In this document: one piece after another, positions 1 through 12,246 of the stretch
Layout of the letters: each line of letters opens with the position of its first letter
How positions within the stretch are numbered: the first letter of the stretch is position 1
Source: Polytrichum commune
Taxonomy: Eukaryota > Streptophyta > Polytrichopsida > Polytrichales > Polytrichaceae
Length of the DNA: 64,000 nt
NCBI GenBank assembly: GCA_950295325.1
Contig: OX485803.1
Location: 68,649,554-68,713,553 of the forward strand
Direction of reading: 5' to 3'
The notes under the pieces: model-generated
Databases searched by the model: none
Told to the model about the DNA's origin: nothing
The model's input: the letters and a program-made list of their open reading frames with translations, nothing else
Program-made: the position numbers and the translations under genes

Positions 1-1344
1 CCCTCGAATTGTCAGCAAATGTAAGTATGACTTCATAAAGGTTTGACATATTTCTTTGGCACTTCATAGTCATGGTATTATGTTCTCTAGCTTGAGCAAA
101 TATGTTTCATCTTCTTTGGAGAACTTTATTAGTGTTTTTGTTGATGGTCTTGAAGGTTGATTTTGATGATCAGAGCTCCAGTTAGCAAGCCTGTATCTTA
201 GTATAGGGCACTCATTCACATCAAGGTTAGCTTTAAATTCAGAGACAACTTTCCTGGTCCTCCATGGTTGGGTTCCTTCGTTTTACAGAGGTTTCCAACT
301 TTTTACCTTTTGAATTGTTGCAGTCTTCAATACAGTATTGCAGTCATCCCTCTTTAATTTGATTGCACTGAGCTCTTCACACCATTCCTCAACAATTTGT
401 GCTCTGGAGAGATATAAAGTTTTTTCCAATATCAGGTTTGCAGTTCCTGAGTCAATTAGTTTGGTCTCTTTAGTGGCACATGCAGACTGGGCCAACTGCG
501 AATTGGATGTGCTAAACTGCAAGCAAGTTCCTTGGCCAAACGCTGCCATAGAAGCAAATTACCGTGTTGCTGACTGTGGGTGGGCTCCTCGCAAGCATGC
601 CTATGAGTGCTCTGTCCATCTTTTGACTGGGCGGACACATCAGGTAAATTGACATCTCAATCCCATAGTTTTCTGAAGCATAAAACACACACCCCTCAGA
701 TCTCTTTGTGTGCCTTCCCCATATCTCCTCTTGTGAACCTGTTCACAGTTTTAGGTTTTTTGAAAAGCACAAGACAATCCTATTTGGGCAACCTCCATCT
801 ATTTTAGGGGCACATTCAAAATCAGTGCAAACCTGCATCACTTCAATCATGATACCTAGAGTATGTTGTTGGATAGTGTTCATTTCCATCATGTTCATGC
901 TGAGAGAATGGAAGGATATTCTCAAGGGTGGAAGAAGTGCAATCTTTTTATGCTTGGAGACAGTTGATGTATCATTTTTCTTCAATTGATTTCATCATGT
1001 ACGTAATATTGTATGATCAATGACTTTTGTCCCACCTGCTAAGATTGGTGAATTGTTATGGTGCATATCTGCAGGTTCGCGTGCAGTTTGCTGCACTGGG
1101 TGCACCCTTAGTTGGGGACTCAGTTTACATGGCTGCTGCAATTGCACGAATGAATGATCCTCACATTGATCCCTTTTTAGAAGGAAGTATTGTTGAAGAG
1201 GATAAGGTAGACATGGTTAATGAGCAGTGGCGCGCACAACATGGCTTAGAACCAGAGTGTGCATTTGGCCTCCAAGCTTCAGTAGTTTCATGGGAGGGTG
1301 AGTCGCGAATTTTTAAAGCAGGCCGACCATGGTGGAGACAATGA
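1..1344 (+). CDS. PUS6: RNA pseudouridine synthase 6-like (RluA family), 3' part of gene
   Basis: Pseudouridine synthases of the RluA family convert uridine to pseudouridine in RNA; the plant PUS6 branch is predicted to act in the chloroplast. Three exons are visible: 1-20 (PRIVSK, donor GTAAGT at 21), 444-643 and 1075-1344 with stop TGA at 1342-1344. Phases agree: one base left at 20, two bases taken at 444, phase 0 at 643/1075. The second exon carries the stretch VLNCKQVPWPNAA and the conserved RluA motif LLTGRTHQ, continuing across the junction as VRVQFAALGAPLVGDSVYM. The last exon ends with a PUS6-typical tail, GLQASVVSWEG to PWWRQ. From memory, Arabidopsis PUS6 has matching blocks in the same order. 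The N-terminal half, including the catalytic aspartate motif, lies left of the window, so catalytic competence cannot be judged. Confidence 0.9.
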
Positions 1345-3650
1345 CGAGTTATCAATTTAAGCATCACCCAAAGAAGCACAGTTTGCATTTTTGTTTTCAT
1401 TTGTATTTTTATTTGAAACAACTGGTGATTTTATATTGATAAAGGATCTTGATACACCCCATCGAATGTCTCAGTGACTCCAAGCTGGGCTTAGGAGATA
1501 AGCCAGGAGAAGGCCTGGAGATAACCACTGGACCTTTTAGCATCCAGGGCAAGGCTTTCCAATTAGAGTAGACAAACCTATTTCCGTTAACTTAAGTAAC
1601 TTCGCATATGTATGGTACATGTGTGATGTTGGGGTGATTTTTCACAAGTCTGGAAAATCCCCTGAAGTCATGAAGTTCCACACATGTATCCCACAAGGTA
1701 TGATAGCTCCTCGTTGAGAAGAAGTCTATGGGCAATGAAAGCAACTTCTTGCTTTTGGTGAGGCCATGTTGCATGTGCTTTCTCGACCGTTGGATTTGAG
1801 CGATGTAACCCTCCTCCCCTGATCTCCTCCGTTCCTGCCACCACTCATCCACTGCGTTTTTTTTCTCTTTAGGCTTGCTCGTTAAGTACTCCATAACTAT
1901 TCATTTATTCCTACATTGTCAAACATAAAAGCATTGATATGGTCTCTTTCAATTGCTAGGGCCAAGTTCCATGGAGCGAACCATGCACCATGGTCCAAAG
2001 TACTTTTTGGCCCATGGGGTGAGAACGTGGTTGTTCGGGTTCATTAAAGGCTTAAATACTTGTCTTAAATACCACCCCCCCCCCCCGGCCTTGGATACAA
2101 AGGTCCCAAATTGTGAGGCCCTTTGACCATGTTGCCAACTTGGTCAAAGTTGCCTGTGAAATGAAGAGTTTTGATTGGAGAACAACTCAGAAGTCAAATG
2201 AAAAAGCAGTGAACTCCAAAGGCTTGTGAGGGCATGGATTGGGGGGTGTCCCACCACGGAGGGAAACATTTGTAGGCATAAGAAAAATGCATGCCACACC
2301 CTCCCATGGGATTGGAAGAAGAATATCACATCTTAAACTAATAAATTAAGTTAGTTTGGACTGTTCATAACATTATTTGTATCCATAACAATGTTCTATG
2401 GGACTGACAATATTTTATGGAATGTTTTTGAATATTTTCACATTCAATTTGAATATGGGGAATATTCCATGGAATACCGTCAGTCTCGCAAAACAATATT
2501 ATGAATCTGAATAATGTTGTGTTGTTTCTCATGATCACATTAAACAAAGTGGCATGGTACTATTACATTTTCCGCACTCAAACATTTAATTGGCTAGAGT
2601 TTTACTCCACTTGGGTAAAACTCGTCCATCATGATTGAAGGAAGACTTCTAAATCTATACTATATTCATCCCTACCGGTTTCCACTAAGCTAGTTCAAGA
2701 TATCCGGTGTTTCAATTGCCAAGGTCAATTTGACTAGGGAAACAATGAGATTCAAGCTACAATGATTATCCCAATTAGTGCATGTTACTATTTGGAATTA
2801 CACAATTCATGTTCTCCAACTTCTACTAATTAGATTTACACAACAATGCTTGTGTTGCATTAACAAATCAATGATAAGACATCTGCAAAAGCTTGAGCAA
2901 AAATCGGACCATACGATTTAGTTATGGTTATCGGAAGTGCATGTTTGTTGATTTCCTAATCGAATCCTCCTAATTGTGTTCATTATCAGGTGTAAGTAGT
3001 TATTAATATTTGAAGACACAGTCCAATCTCTCTTAAGGATGTGTCTTTATGATGTTTGCACTTTGAACCTCACTGAACCACATACCAATCAAATATAAGT
3101 TAGGGTCCGATTAAGATAACGAGCCACATAAGAGCCATCCACATAACTTAGCTTATAGTGCGAGTTTATTTAGTGCACTTTGAAAGTTATTGTTGAAAAG
3201 TTACTGCCACACCTCAGCCCTACTCTACCAATAAATAATCATGGTGGTATGGATGAATGATACTCATCCAGAGGATGAACGATTCTTTGAAGCCCGCTTG
3301 AAGCTTGCGCAACGCTTGCTCTGCATGTTTGATGCACATCGCATGCTCTTAAATCATATGAGGTATTCCGTCATCCCCTGATTGGATTTGTCAAGCAATT
3401 GTATCTTGATGACATTCTTCTGTGCTTCAGCTGCTGCTAGGCTGAATCCTGGGAGGTCATTTTGACTCCGAATCCGCGCCAGTCGGTGCTAAGAAGCAGG
3501 TGCATATTTATTTATTTATTTATCTCATTATACAGTTTTACACGATCCTCCGATGACTATGTCGTGCAATTATTCCTGATTCATTGAAGAAAACAAAAGA
3601 TCTTGAGTTATTGTGAAAGAATTATTGTTTGTTCTTGAATGGTTTTTGAA
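1345..3650. other. Intergenic stretch, no gene seen
   Basis: Holds the 3' untranslated region of the pseudouridine synthase gene and then AT-rich DNA. I see a run of 13 C at 2074-2086, a loose foldback at about 2398-2492 (GGGACTGACAATATT pairing with AATACCGTCAGTCTC), and a dispersed-repeat fragment at 2918-3150. A 46-codon open frame from 3241 has no recognisable features and is not called as a gene. Confidence 0.6.
2918..3150. repeat. Dispersed repeat fragment, pair of 32409-32584
   Basis: Starts with TTAGTTATGGTTATCGGAAG and runs through CCTAATTGTGTTCATT to ACATACCAATCAAATATA and GAGCCACATAAGAGCCATC. The same blocks occur in the same order at 32409-32584. The second half is the reverse complement of the head of the 12592-14130 repeat family (GGACACCTATATTTGAGTGG), so this looks like a related or rearranged member. 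Confidence 0.6.
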
Positions 3651-3660
3651 ATTAGGGTTT
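3651..3660 (+). promoter_or_regulatory. telo-box-like motif upstream of the unknown gene
   Basis: ATTAGGGTTT followed by CTGCAATTTCC. Telo-box motifs (AAACCCTAA or its reverse) sit near the transcription start of many plant housekeeping genes. It lies about 1 kb upstream of the first coding exon at 4669, which would require a 5' noncoding exon and a long leader intron. The assignment is inference. Confidence 0.25.
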
Positions 3661-4668
3661 CTGCAATTTCCATCGAGAGGGATGAAGTCTTATTTGGAAT
3701 GGAGTGAAGTTGAGCTACATTACAGTGGAGCTGCCTGTCGATATTAGAAGAATGTATATGTGTTTGAGATCAGCTCTGTTGATGACTTAGGCATTGCATT
3801 TGGATTTCTCCACTTCATCTTGCAAGTCTTTCCGCGACATGTTCCTTTACAATTGTAATGCTGGAAACGGTTCCTTCTACGAAATGGCTGCGAGTATGTT
3901 TCTACGGAATTGGTGGACTCTGCTAATGAACAAATTAATGCAGTGAAGCCGACATAGAGTAGGTGGATGTGGGAAGAGTCTGAGGGGTTTGGCGTTAGAC
4001 TGTAGTGCGTATGAAGGTCTAGGGTTACAAAATCATTTTTCTGGAGAGCAGAGTAACCACAATGGCATCGCCAGAAATTAAACCACAATGGCAACATCTC
4101 ATCATGTAGCTGGATTCTAGAATCCAAGACGTGGCTTCTAAATATGTGCAGATGGAAGCATGGAAACCGGCTAACAACTGAATCACACTCGGGTCTACAG
4201 ATTTGTTGTATAATATTTCAAAACAGAATAGAAATGATTTTTATGTGATAACATAAATCTTTCACTGCAGAAGTAAAGACAAGAAAAAGGTTTTGTGGGA
4301 ACACACTTTGTAGACTGAAGCATGAAGACTTCAATACATAATTTGCGAGCAGCCTGACGATTGTGCACCGTTTTAAGGAGACAGGGTTTTCAGAAGGAAG
4401 TGAATATAAAGAGTGATTCAGGTCATTGGACTTTACCTGGTAATGCTTCTGGTGGGCTTTTGTTAATATGAGCATTGTATGCCATTGTTATCCTTGTGCG
4501 TTTGGATGTGAGTCTATTTTCAACTGTTTGCATTCAACTAGTTTTCTTCCAGATGTAGACTTTCTTTTGAGAGATCTTGGACAACTTAATGTAGTATTTG
4601 TGTTTTACTCAATTGTTTATGTCATCATCGCCTATTGTTTTCAGGGACTGGTTAAAGTGCAAGCTTCC

Positions 4669-7600
4669 ATGCCACCTTACAGTGCTGCAGGGGCTGCACC
4701 AGCGGGCAGACCTGCGGTGCCAATGACTTCTCTATCCCAGCAAGCTTATGTCAGCCTCTGCTATGACTTCCCAGTGAGTATTGTTGGAACTTATCTATCT
4801 CTTATGCTCTGTTTGCAAGCAGGGAAGTGTATTTTTGCGTGGTGCAATTTCTTATATGGTTTTGTGTTTTGGACAGGTGGTAGACACACCAGCACTGGCT
4901 GCTCTTGCATCTGCTTACAGGTTTGTTGATATTTTGTTTCTCAAGCCCTTAATTGTCTGTAGACTTTAAGGTTTTGATGGCTTGGTCTTCTGAGGATACA
5001 TTAGATGTCAAGCCTTGGATTTGTGTCATAGCAGTATAACTGTTATCGAACTTGACTGAAGGATCTAGTCTTGGAACCCATCCATTATCTTATTAAGCTA
5101 TTACAAATAGGGAACTGGGAATATGTGCTCTCTAATTCTGATCCTTCTCAGATTTAAATTTTGTAATTCTTTGAGAGGTGAGATTAAGGCTTACAATTTA
5201 CACTGGCTTGTTGCAGCACAAGTGTGTCCAGGGTTGGCAGGCTTCAATTTCCTATCACCTCACGCTTCATTTCTGGTCTTCGGTAAGTCCTGACCTCTCT
5301 TGTTGTCTTTTTATGTTGTCTGAGTGTTGTGGTTCCTCAAATCTTTTGCAGTGATATGAAAGGGTTCCTGTTCCTCTCTTCCTCTGTTGATTCCTATGCA
5401 TTCTTGATTGGGTTAGGAGTCTGTGTGTCCATAGGTTGGGATCTTGTATCTTGCCCATTTTAAATCCAGAAGGTCAGATTACAATCTTGGGCAATGGTTT
5501 GGCTCATTTTGTTTGCCGCAACAATCAGGTACCTTGTGGAATCACATTTTGAAAAGAAGAGTTCTGCTGAAGCCCCTGCAAACCTTGATTTGCGGAGCAC
5601 TCACTTGGTGTCTATTTGTGGTAATTATTCTCTCTCATCCTGGTATCCCTGGACAAGCTAATGACACAGATTGAAAGAACTTGCTTATAGCTTTGTATTT
5701 GGCAGTCAACTTTCTATTGTTCATGAAAGGTATGTTGAGAGCTCGTAGATATATTCATTCAATTGGCTTTGCCTTTTGAAGCTAATTGCTACTGCTACTT
5801 AATCTTCTGACATTTTAAGTCACATCATCGAAGTATTTTGGTAAGTGTTATACATCACCAATTGGTGGAGTTTTAGGAGATGTTAACTCTTTGAGAGACC
5901 TTGGCCATACTGGTTATATTGAGTATGTATCCCTGGTGATAAAAAATATTTTAATATTTTAATACTGGATTGCATAGGTTTTAATTATGCTGTATGAGAA
6001 GGAGAAGAATACGAGAGGTAGTCAGAGAAATTTCTAAACATGTGGCGCTGTTTCTGACAGGTTATGTTTTTCTTAAGGCACCAGCCCGGAGACTGATTGT
6101 TGCCCTTCAGGACAATGGGAACTCCCTCAACCAATTACTTTCCTCCTTCACAGATTTACAGGAGGCAGAATTGGATGAATATTCTTGTTCTGTTGATGAT
6201 GTTTGTAGAGAGCCAGTTCTTGAGGAGATCATTGATGATCATGGAGTAGATGTTATGAAGGACCAAATGGCAGAAGAACTGGATGATGGTATGTTCAGTT
6301 ACCTTACTGTACATTGCAGGCTGCTAGCCTGTTTGTTGGTTTCTCTAAGGTAGCATGATATTTGCAGTCCCAACTATCAAAGTAGTGGTTGCTGGTTGGG
6401 TATAGGGGCTTCTTATCATGGACAGTTCTCCATTACTGGACACTTTGTGAAAAGAATGAAAAGTTCAATCAGCTCTCCTTGTTGTACTACATCTTCACTA
6501 CTATTTTCAATTGTGTAGTAGCTTTAGTTTGTAGTGTATACTGAAATTCTTAGTATTTGTATGTCATCAGAGATCATTTGTAGAGAGATACTGTTGGTAA
6601 ATTGACCTTCTCGTATGAATAAGTAAAGCATGAACTAAGTAGCTTCTTAGTGTGTAACAGTAGAGGTCTTACCTGCTCAGACTTGTTTGTGTTAGCCCTT
6701 CAAGTTATTGAGGAATCATCACCGCGCCTCTTGGCTGTAATCAACTATTTACATTTGTCTTGATGAATATTTACAAGGATATTGTTCTTGTCTTCTTTTT
6801 ACAATCAGATGATACTGATTGGGAGCCCATTGAAACACAAATTAGTGCAACACAGCCTGTTGCAAGAATAGCAAGTACATTGAGACAAGAATCTCATGTT
6901 CTTGAGTGGCCTGAGCTTGCGGCCAAAGTGACTGCACTGGGGACCATGGTGCCGTTTGAGGTAAAAGTTTTCCCTTGGTCTGGAAGTCTGCTATTCTGTG
7001 AAGCCTGTCCTGCTCTGCTGTGAAATGGTTTTGTTGTATCCTCCTTGACTATATGCTGACCAAATATTGCAATGTGTTGCCCATAATTGGACTAATTGAA
7101 CTTTTAGCTTGTACTGATTGTTTCTGACTGCTTCTTTTCATGTACTGTACAAATATAGCATCTCAAAAACTGTGGCTCTAGGAGGAAATCCATACCTTCA
7201 CATATTTATGCATTGTGCTCATGCATAGGTAACCAGCATTGGCGCTGTTTGGGATGATTTGCAACTCACAGAAGATCTGATCCAAGTAAGCTTGAAGATT
7301 GACATTTTAAAGTTTTCCCTTGGAGACCAAGGTTACATTCATGTAGATGGAGTATCAAGGGTCCTAAATGTTTTTGGGGAGAATTGTATGTCAATAATCA
7401 AGAGATTCAACAGTAGGAGGCCTCTCAAATATCTCTAAGAAGTTTATGTGCTTAAGTGTCACCATATGGATATGTTACAATGGTGGTCATTACAAAAAAT
7501 ATTTTTATTTGCACGTGTACAAAGTTGAGGACAATGAAGCAGCAAAGATGCTAATATTCTAATCTTGTTTAATATATTCACATGAATTGTAAATCCATGA

Positions 7601-10600
7601 GGTTTAGGCGATTGTTGATCACATCATAGTGCATGATTTGCAGGCACTCAAGGTCTTGAGAAGTTTGAATAAAGCCAAACATGTGGATGTGATGCCCTTA
7701 GCCAGGCTTTATGCTGGCCTGATGTGTGATCGGGTCACTGCGGATTCAAACTCCTCAACAAGGTATTTTTCTTCATCAGCATCTGGTTGCTAGGTTCTGT
7801 TTTTCTGTGGAACTAATTTGAAAGATTTGTAGTAAAGGTAATCTGAGAACAGGTACTTAATCTAGAAAGTGGCATCTGTATGCATTAGTGTCTAAAAATT
7901 AGTGGAAGAGTCTTCCTGAGATCTAGCCCTTCTTGTAATGTCCTATATGATGCTTACTGTTCACACCACTACAAAATAAAGATATGTTGATCTAAGGGAC
8001 TTGTGGAGAATATGTTTTAAAAGTGTACTCAATTTCTATGGAGTGGCTTCTCTGCTTTGCCATAGCCATCTGCAAGCCCGTGTTACCTTATAAAAGTAGA
8101 CTTCCTTGTCCAGGTGTAAATTATCAGTATGATACTTAGAAATTTTCAGTGACTTGCTTGCAGGTGGCAAGAGATTGGATGCTTGGTGACAACAATATTA
8201 GCCATGACTGATGCTGAAGGGACAATCACATCAAAAAGTGAGAATATGCCTTGGGAGGGCTTAGCTTTAAGGGTGTTGGGCACACTCAGCTCTAAGGTGA
8301 GAGGCCCTGGTAACCAAGAACGTGCACTATGGCAAGCACTTTCGTCCAGTTTACACTTTCTGGAGCAACAACTTGCTAGGCTTTCGGTGGGACTCTCAAT
8401 GGCAGGTATCTTGAAGTTTCACTCAAGCATCTCCTGTTTCAAGTTTCTTCTTTTAAGAGTATCTGCATGGAAAGGGCTACATGTTTATTTCAAGGAAGAT
8501 TATGCTTATTATCGATATAAATGAACTGATCATGTTCACGCAAGTCTGCCATAGGTATAAGAACCCTATTTTTAAAATTCCAATCACACTATTGAACCCT
8601 ATTCTGATGGCATTATGTCACAATATGTACAAGGCTTCAACGCTTACATTCTACTGGAATTCACTTCCACTTCTTTTCACACTTGCACCAATTCAGAAGG
8701 AAAATTTGCAGAATCATGTGTTGGGTCATCATTGTACATTGGCAATCAGTACTTTCCTTGAGATCTAGTAGTGATCCAATCTTGCATATCTGCTCATGAT
8801 TGAGGTGCTCTCTAAAAATCTGATAGATTGAAAGAAGGCCCTTCATTAAATGAAGAGATGTTCAAGTACTTGAAGGATTGAGTAATGTCATATTTGGCAC
8901 AAGATTTTTGTGACTATTAACTCCTATCTGAAATCAATGATACTTCAATTGTGATGTCAAAGATAATGCAACTGAACCTGGGAATTTTGTTTACCCCATG
9001 TTATTTAGATAACAAGTGTGAATATATGTGTAGTGCTGACTGAAGAGGTGGAGATGGTCTTCCAAAGCTTGTGTTTCTGGTTGAAGCATGCTCCTGGAAA
9101 TGCTTCGATTGGATCCTCTCTCATGCAGGTACTGTCAGTTGTCCTCTATTGGAGTTGAAAAATCATGAGAATGTGAAGTACCTGTTGTCAGCATAGAGGT
9201 GGTGGTTTAGTGGATGTTAAGTTCTGGGTGGTTTTGTTGTCACTTACGTTTCATGTCCTTCCTGATTCCTGAGTTCTCCAGGTTAGGTCAAGTGCTGTAC
9301 ATGTTTAGTAAGATCTTGGGAAGCTTGCATCCTCTTCAAAAGGAAGGCTTTATTCGGTTGGTTTTGAGGCTCTTCAAATTCACTGGAGGACTTTCTCTAT
9401 ATTTGACTCTAAATTTCAGTTTCGTATTGCAGACAGGTATACTTAGAACTGTGTTGCAAGCCTTCTTGAAAGCAGGGTCAGAACCTCAACTGGAAGCACT
9501 TCGTGAGTTCCTTTTGCTTGCAATGGTGAGTAACTTTGATTTTGTCTTGATTGTGAGGCTCCTAAAAGCAACCTGTTCAGCAACTACACTCACGCTCCCC
9601 TAATAATTGCACACCTTCAATTGCTGCATTAGGTTTATTGGTTGAAATGAAATCTAGTCGCAATAAGTGTTTCTCCAGAGTGCATATTGATGAGGCAAAC
9701 TATGTCCGAAAAGGTTGACTTTGGCGTCTATATCTATTTTGTTGAGGGGTTCTTGTCATCTGACTTCAATAGAATGTGTCCCTGTAGCTTTAATCACTTG
9801 TAATAATTATGCGACTTTAACCACTTTTGTTGCCTTGGTAGGCACGCTCAACTGAAGTAGCACAATATCTGCTTGAAGTACCTGCTTTTCAAGATGCAAT
9901 ATCGAACTCAAGATTCTTGAAAGAAGACACTTTGACTTGGCCACATGCCTTGGTCTGGCCATTGTTGTTGAGAGCAGGACAACAACAGAAGAAGTTGGCT
10001 ATTCCCTCTCACCTATGTCTAGCGGAGAACAAGCTCCACAATGAGTTGCGCCAAATTTCTATACAAGCTGGTGACCAGACCTTGCCAAGCAATCCATTGC
10101 TGCTCACGGTAAGATGTTTTGGCTTGTAAGTTTTAAGATTAATCTGTTTCTTTGAATAGTCATCACATCAACCATTATGCTGGTCACAACCTATCAATAC
10201 ATCACATCATGGTATTGGTCTTTGTTACTAATGTTCAATGGTTTGTTGGCTCTTGGTTGTTACATATGACTTTAATGACTTATTTGTTAAGAGTTTTACT
10301 CATTTCACATTGACGATGATCTTGGTGTTACAGAGATTATTACAAGTTCTTCAGCAATTAGTAGCCGCTTGCTCAGCGTCTTCAAATAGATTATGGCAAA
10401 CAGGTAGTTCCTTGGATAAGGGCCTCACAGAGTGCTATACAACCTTACGTGCTCTATTGATTTCTCTACGTGTTGAAAGTGAACAAGTTGAAGACAAGGA
10501 GAACAACAATGAAAGTGAAAGGAGGGCTGAGAAGAGCATGGAGTTACTATCGCGCATGTTGCCCATGTTGAAACAGTTGACAGCTACTACCAAAGGCGAT

Positions 10601-10621
10601 GGGAGCTCCAAAGCAGATTAG
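4669..10621 (+). CDS. Unidentified plant protein of about 668 residues, 14 coding exons
   Basis: I do not recognise the family. Exons that keep one open frame with GT-AG junctions: 4669-4773, 4877-4920, 5217-5282, 5529-5620, 5706-5729, 6085-6288, 6809-6960, 7229-7285, 7644-7762, 8164-8405, 9034-9128, about 9274-9525, 9842-10108, 10334-10621 (stop TAG). Codons split across introns rejoin correctly, which supports the chain, including the 24-base microexon 5706-5729. The start is the first Met (MPPYSAAGAAPAGRPAV); the exon itself opens at 4645 and is open upstream of that Met. The protein begins with an Ala/Pro-rich segment, then is mostly helical and leucine-rich (for example ALKVLRSLNKAKHVDVMPL), with an acidic stretch near residues 115-140 and a charged tail (EDKENNNESERRAEKSMELL). 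No signal peptide or membrane span is seen. The acceptor near 9274 is uncertain (9211 also fits), and 9360-9432 might be a small extra intron. A HEAT/ARM-like solenoid is possible but unproven. Confidence 0.8.
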
Positions 10622-11040
10622 ATGAGGGCAACTACATTGCATGGCTATTGGGTAGATGGTCATCATTGGAAAATGGCACCAAAAAAGAAGTGAAAAATGT
10701 GAAACATGCATGAAGTGAAAAAAATTGAAATGTGATTCGAACAAGGGCCATAGTTTGGCATAAATCCTTGATTGCAAGGGAATTATATTGACTTCATTTG
10801 GACGGTTTTCATATTGTTTGAACTATGAAAATCCATCTCACATATCTTATGAAAAGTCTTTCCTATAGAGAAATACATGTGGTTTTCCAAATAAGTTATG
10901 ATTTGGAACTAAAAATCCTATTGAATGCCTATCATCTAATTTAGTGCTTGTGTTGGTCCAAGTGTGAACTTCTTTTGCTTCTTCCCCATTAGCAAGGGAG
11001 GTTGCTTCTTCATGTCCTACACCTAATTGTACCTAATGTC
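10622..11040. other. Intergenic spacer between convergent genes
   Basis: This 419-base gap separates the stop of the unknown gene (plus strand) from the stop of the MADS-box gene (minus strand). It presumably holds both 3' untranslated regions. No conserved motif or repeat is seen. Confidence 0.5.
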
Positions 11041-12135
11041 TTATAATCTAGTGTCAACTTTATTGGGTAAAGACATGTTTGGTGCACCATCCTTTCCATT
11101 GCCAGTATATGATTGTGTTGCTTCTTGTTGGTGGTTACCTTGTTCTTCTGGGATAAATTCAAGTATATCTTTTAAATCTTGTTCTCCAAAAAGATCATTT
11201 TCTTGAGCTTGATCTGGATGTGATAGCAGTATCTCCTTGAGATAATCCTCCACGTCCAACATCTCTCTCTCTCTTTCCACAGTAGCCATCCAGAGTTCGA
11301 ATTCACTTGGTTGTTGCATCATACTTTGTTGTGGCATGTTGTAGGCCTCATGATGTCTCGTGTGCACTTGGTGTTGGGATTGTCGATATTCACCTTGATT
11401 CGCAACATATCCTAGTGGTCGCTGTGTTGCAACATCCCACTGTGGATCTTGTTGTTCATCCATTGTCAAAGGTGTTGCATCATTGACATATCTTGAAGTT
11501 CTCTGATTGTTGTGAGTCGCTTGAGGTGGTTCATAATTTTGTACAAAGTCTTCAGGATGGACTAGAAAATTACCTTCTACCTTCCCTATATTTATCGGTG
11601 TACTAGAAACCCCCACATTTTTCCACCTTTCATAAAACTCTAATATTGCTCGTTGATTACTCTGTAGTGTCTCCTTAAACTTGTTTAAGAGGTTACGCTC
11701 ACTCATGATTTGTAGCTCGTTGACCGTAAATTTCCGTAACCGTGGATCAATCCTTATGTGGTGAAGCTCCAAATTGTATTTGTATCGGTTAGCCTCGTGC
11801 TCAAGAGCCTCAACATGTGCCAACGCGTAGTAGAGGGCCACGAGCTTTGGGTCCGTATGTTGTCCTTGCTCTTGTTTCTTCAAGTATTTGTACAATACAT
11901 GCGCTTTCGTGTTGCTCGAAAACTCGCATAGTTTGCCTCGCGGTGTGAACATGATGAGTGTCACATCCGCCCCACACAACATCGCTAGTTCTCTTGCTTT
12001 CTTCAAAAGTCCTTCGCGACGGTTCATGAATGTCGCGTTCCTCTTCTTCTCCGTTGGTTGCCTTTCAATTACGATTCTCTTCCTCCCTTGTCGATTCTCT
12101 TGCCGATTAGTCGGCAAATTTTCGTTTGGTTCCAT
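11041..12135 (-). CDS. MADS-box transcription factor, intronless
   Basis: A single uninterrupted frame encodes about 364 residues from the Met at 12133-12135 to stop TAA at 11041-11043. The MADS domain lies at about residues 18-76: it opens GRKRIVIERQ, has the conserved core REGLLKKARELAMLCGADV and closes TLIMFTPRGKLCEFSS. MADS domains bind CArG boxes in DNA as dimers in the nucleus. The start is chosen because the MADS domain normally lies near the N terminus; in-frame Mets also exist at 12193-12195 and 12244-12246. After the domain come a charged helical stretch (KFTVNELQIMSERNLLNKF) that may be a weak K-like region, a Gln/His-rich middle and an acidic tail (EDYLKEILLSHPDQ and later DLKDILEFIPEEQ) that could be an activation segment. 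Lack of introns fits type I MADS genes or a retroposed copy; the coiled-coil-like part would be unusual for type I. Confidence 0.85.
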   Translation of the reverse strand: MEPNENLPTNRQENRQGRKRIVIERQPTEKKRNATFMNRREGLLKKARELAMLCGADVTLIMFTPRGKLCEFSSNTKAHVLYKYLKKQEQGQHTDPKLVALYYALAHVEALEHEANRYKYNLELHHIRIDPRLRKFTVNELQIMSERNLLNKFKETLQSNQRAILEFYERWKNVGVSSTPINIGKVEGNFLVHPEDFVQNYEPPQATHNNQRTSRYVNDATPLTMDEQQDPQWDVATQRPLGYVANQGEYRQSQHQVHTRHHEAYNMPQQSMMQQPSEFELWMATVEREREMLDVEDYLKEILLSHPDQAQENDLFGEQDLKDILEFIPEEQGNHQQEATQSYTGNGKDGAPNMSLPNKVDTRL

Positions 12136-12246
12136 CTTGGTAACGGGTATTTTTGATAACATAGTTGCAAATTTAGCATTGTAAAAAGACTCCATTGCAA
12201 AAATAAAGAATATAGTTTGGAGAAATGACCTATGGTGAAAGATCAT

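Noticed and set aside
283-549. Minus-strand frame over the pseudouridine synthase exon
   Set aside because: It is the antisense shadow of the exon 444-643, whose plus-strand reading has clear family motifs.
3241-3381. 46-codon frame MVVWMNDTHPEDERFFEARL
   Set aside because: It looks protein-like but has no homology that I recognise, no clear splice partner and lies in repeat-rich spacer.
9360-9432. Extra small intron inside the exon 9274-9525 of the unknown gene
   Set aside because: A phase-0 split is possible, but the donor GTTTTG is weak and the region is open throughout, so I kept one exon and noted the doubt.
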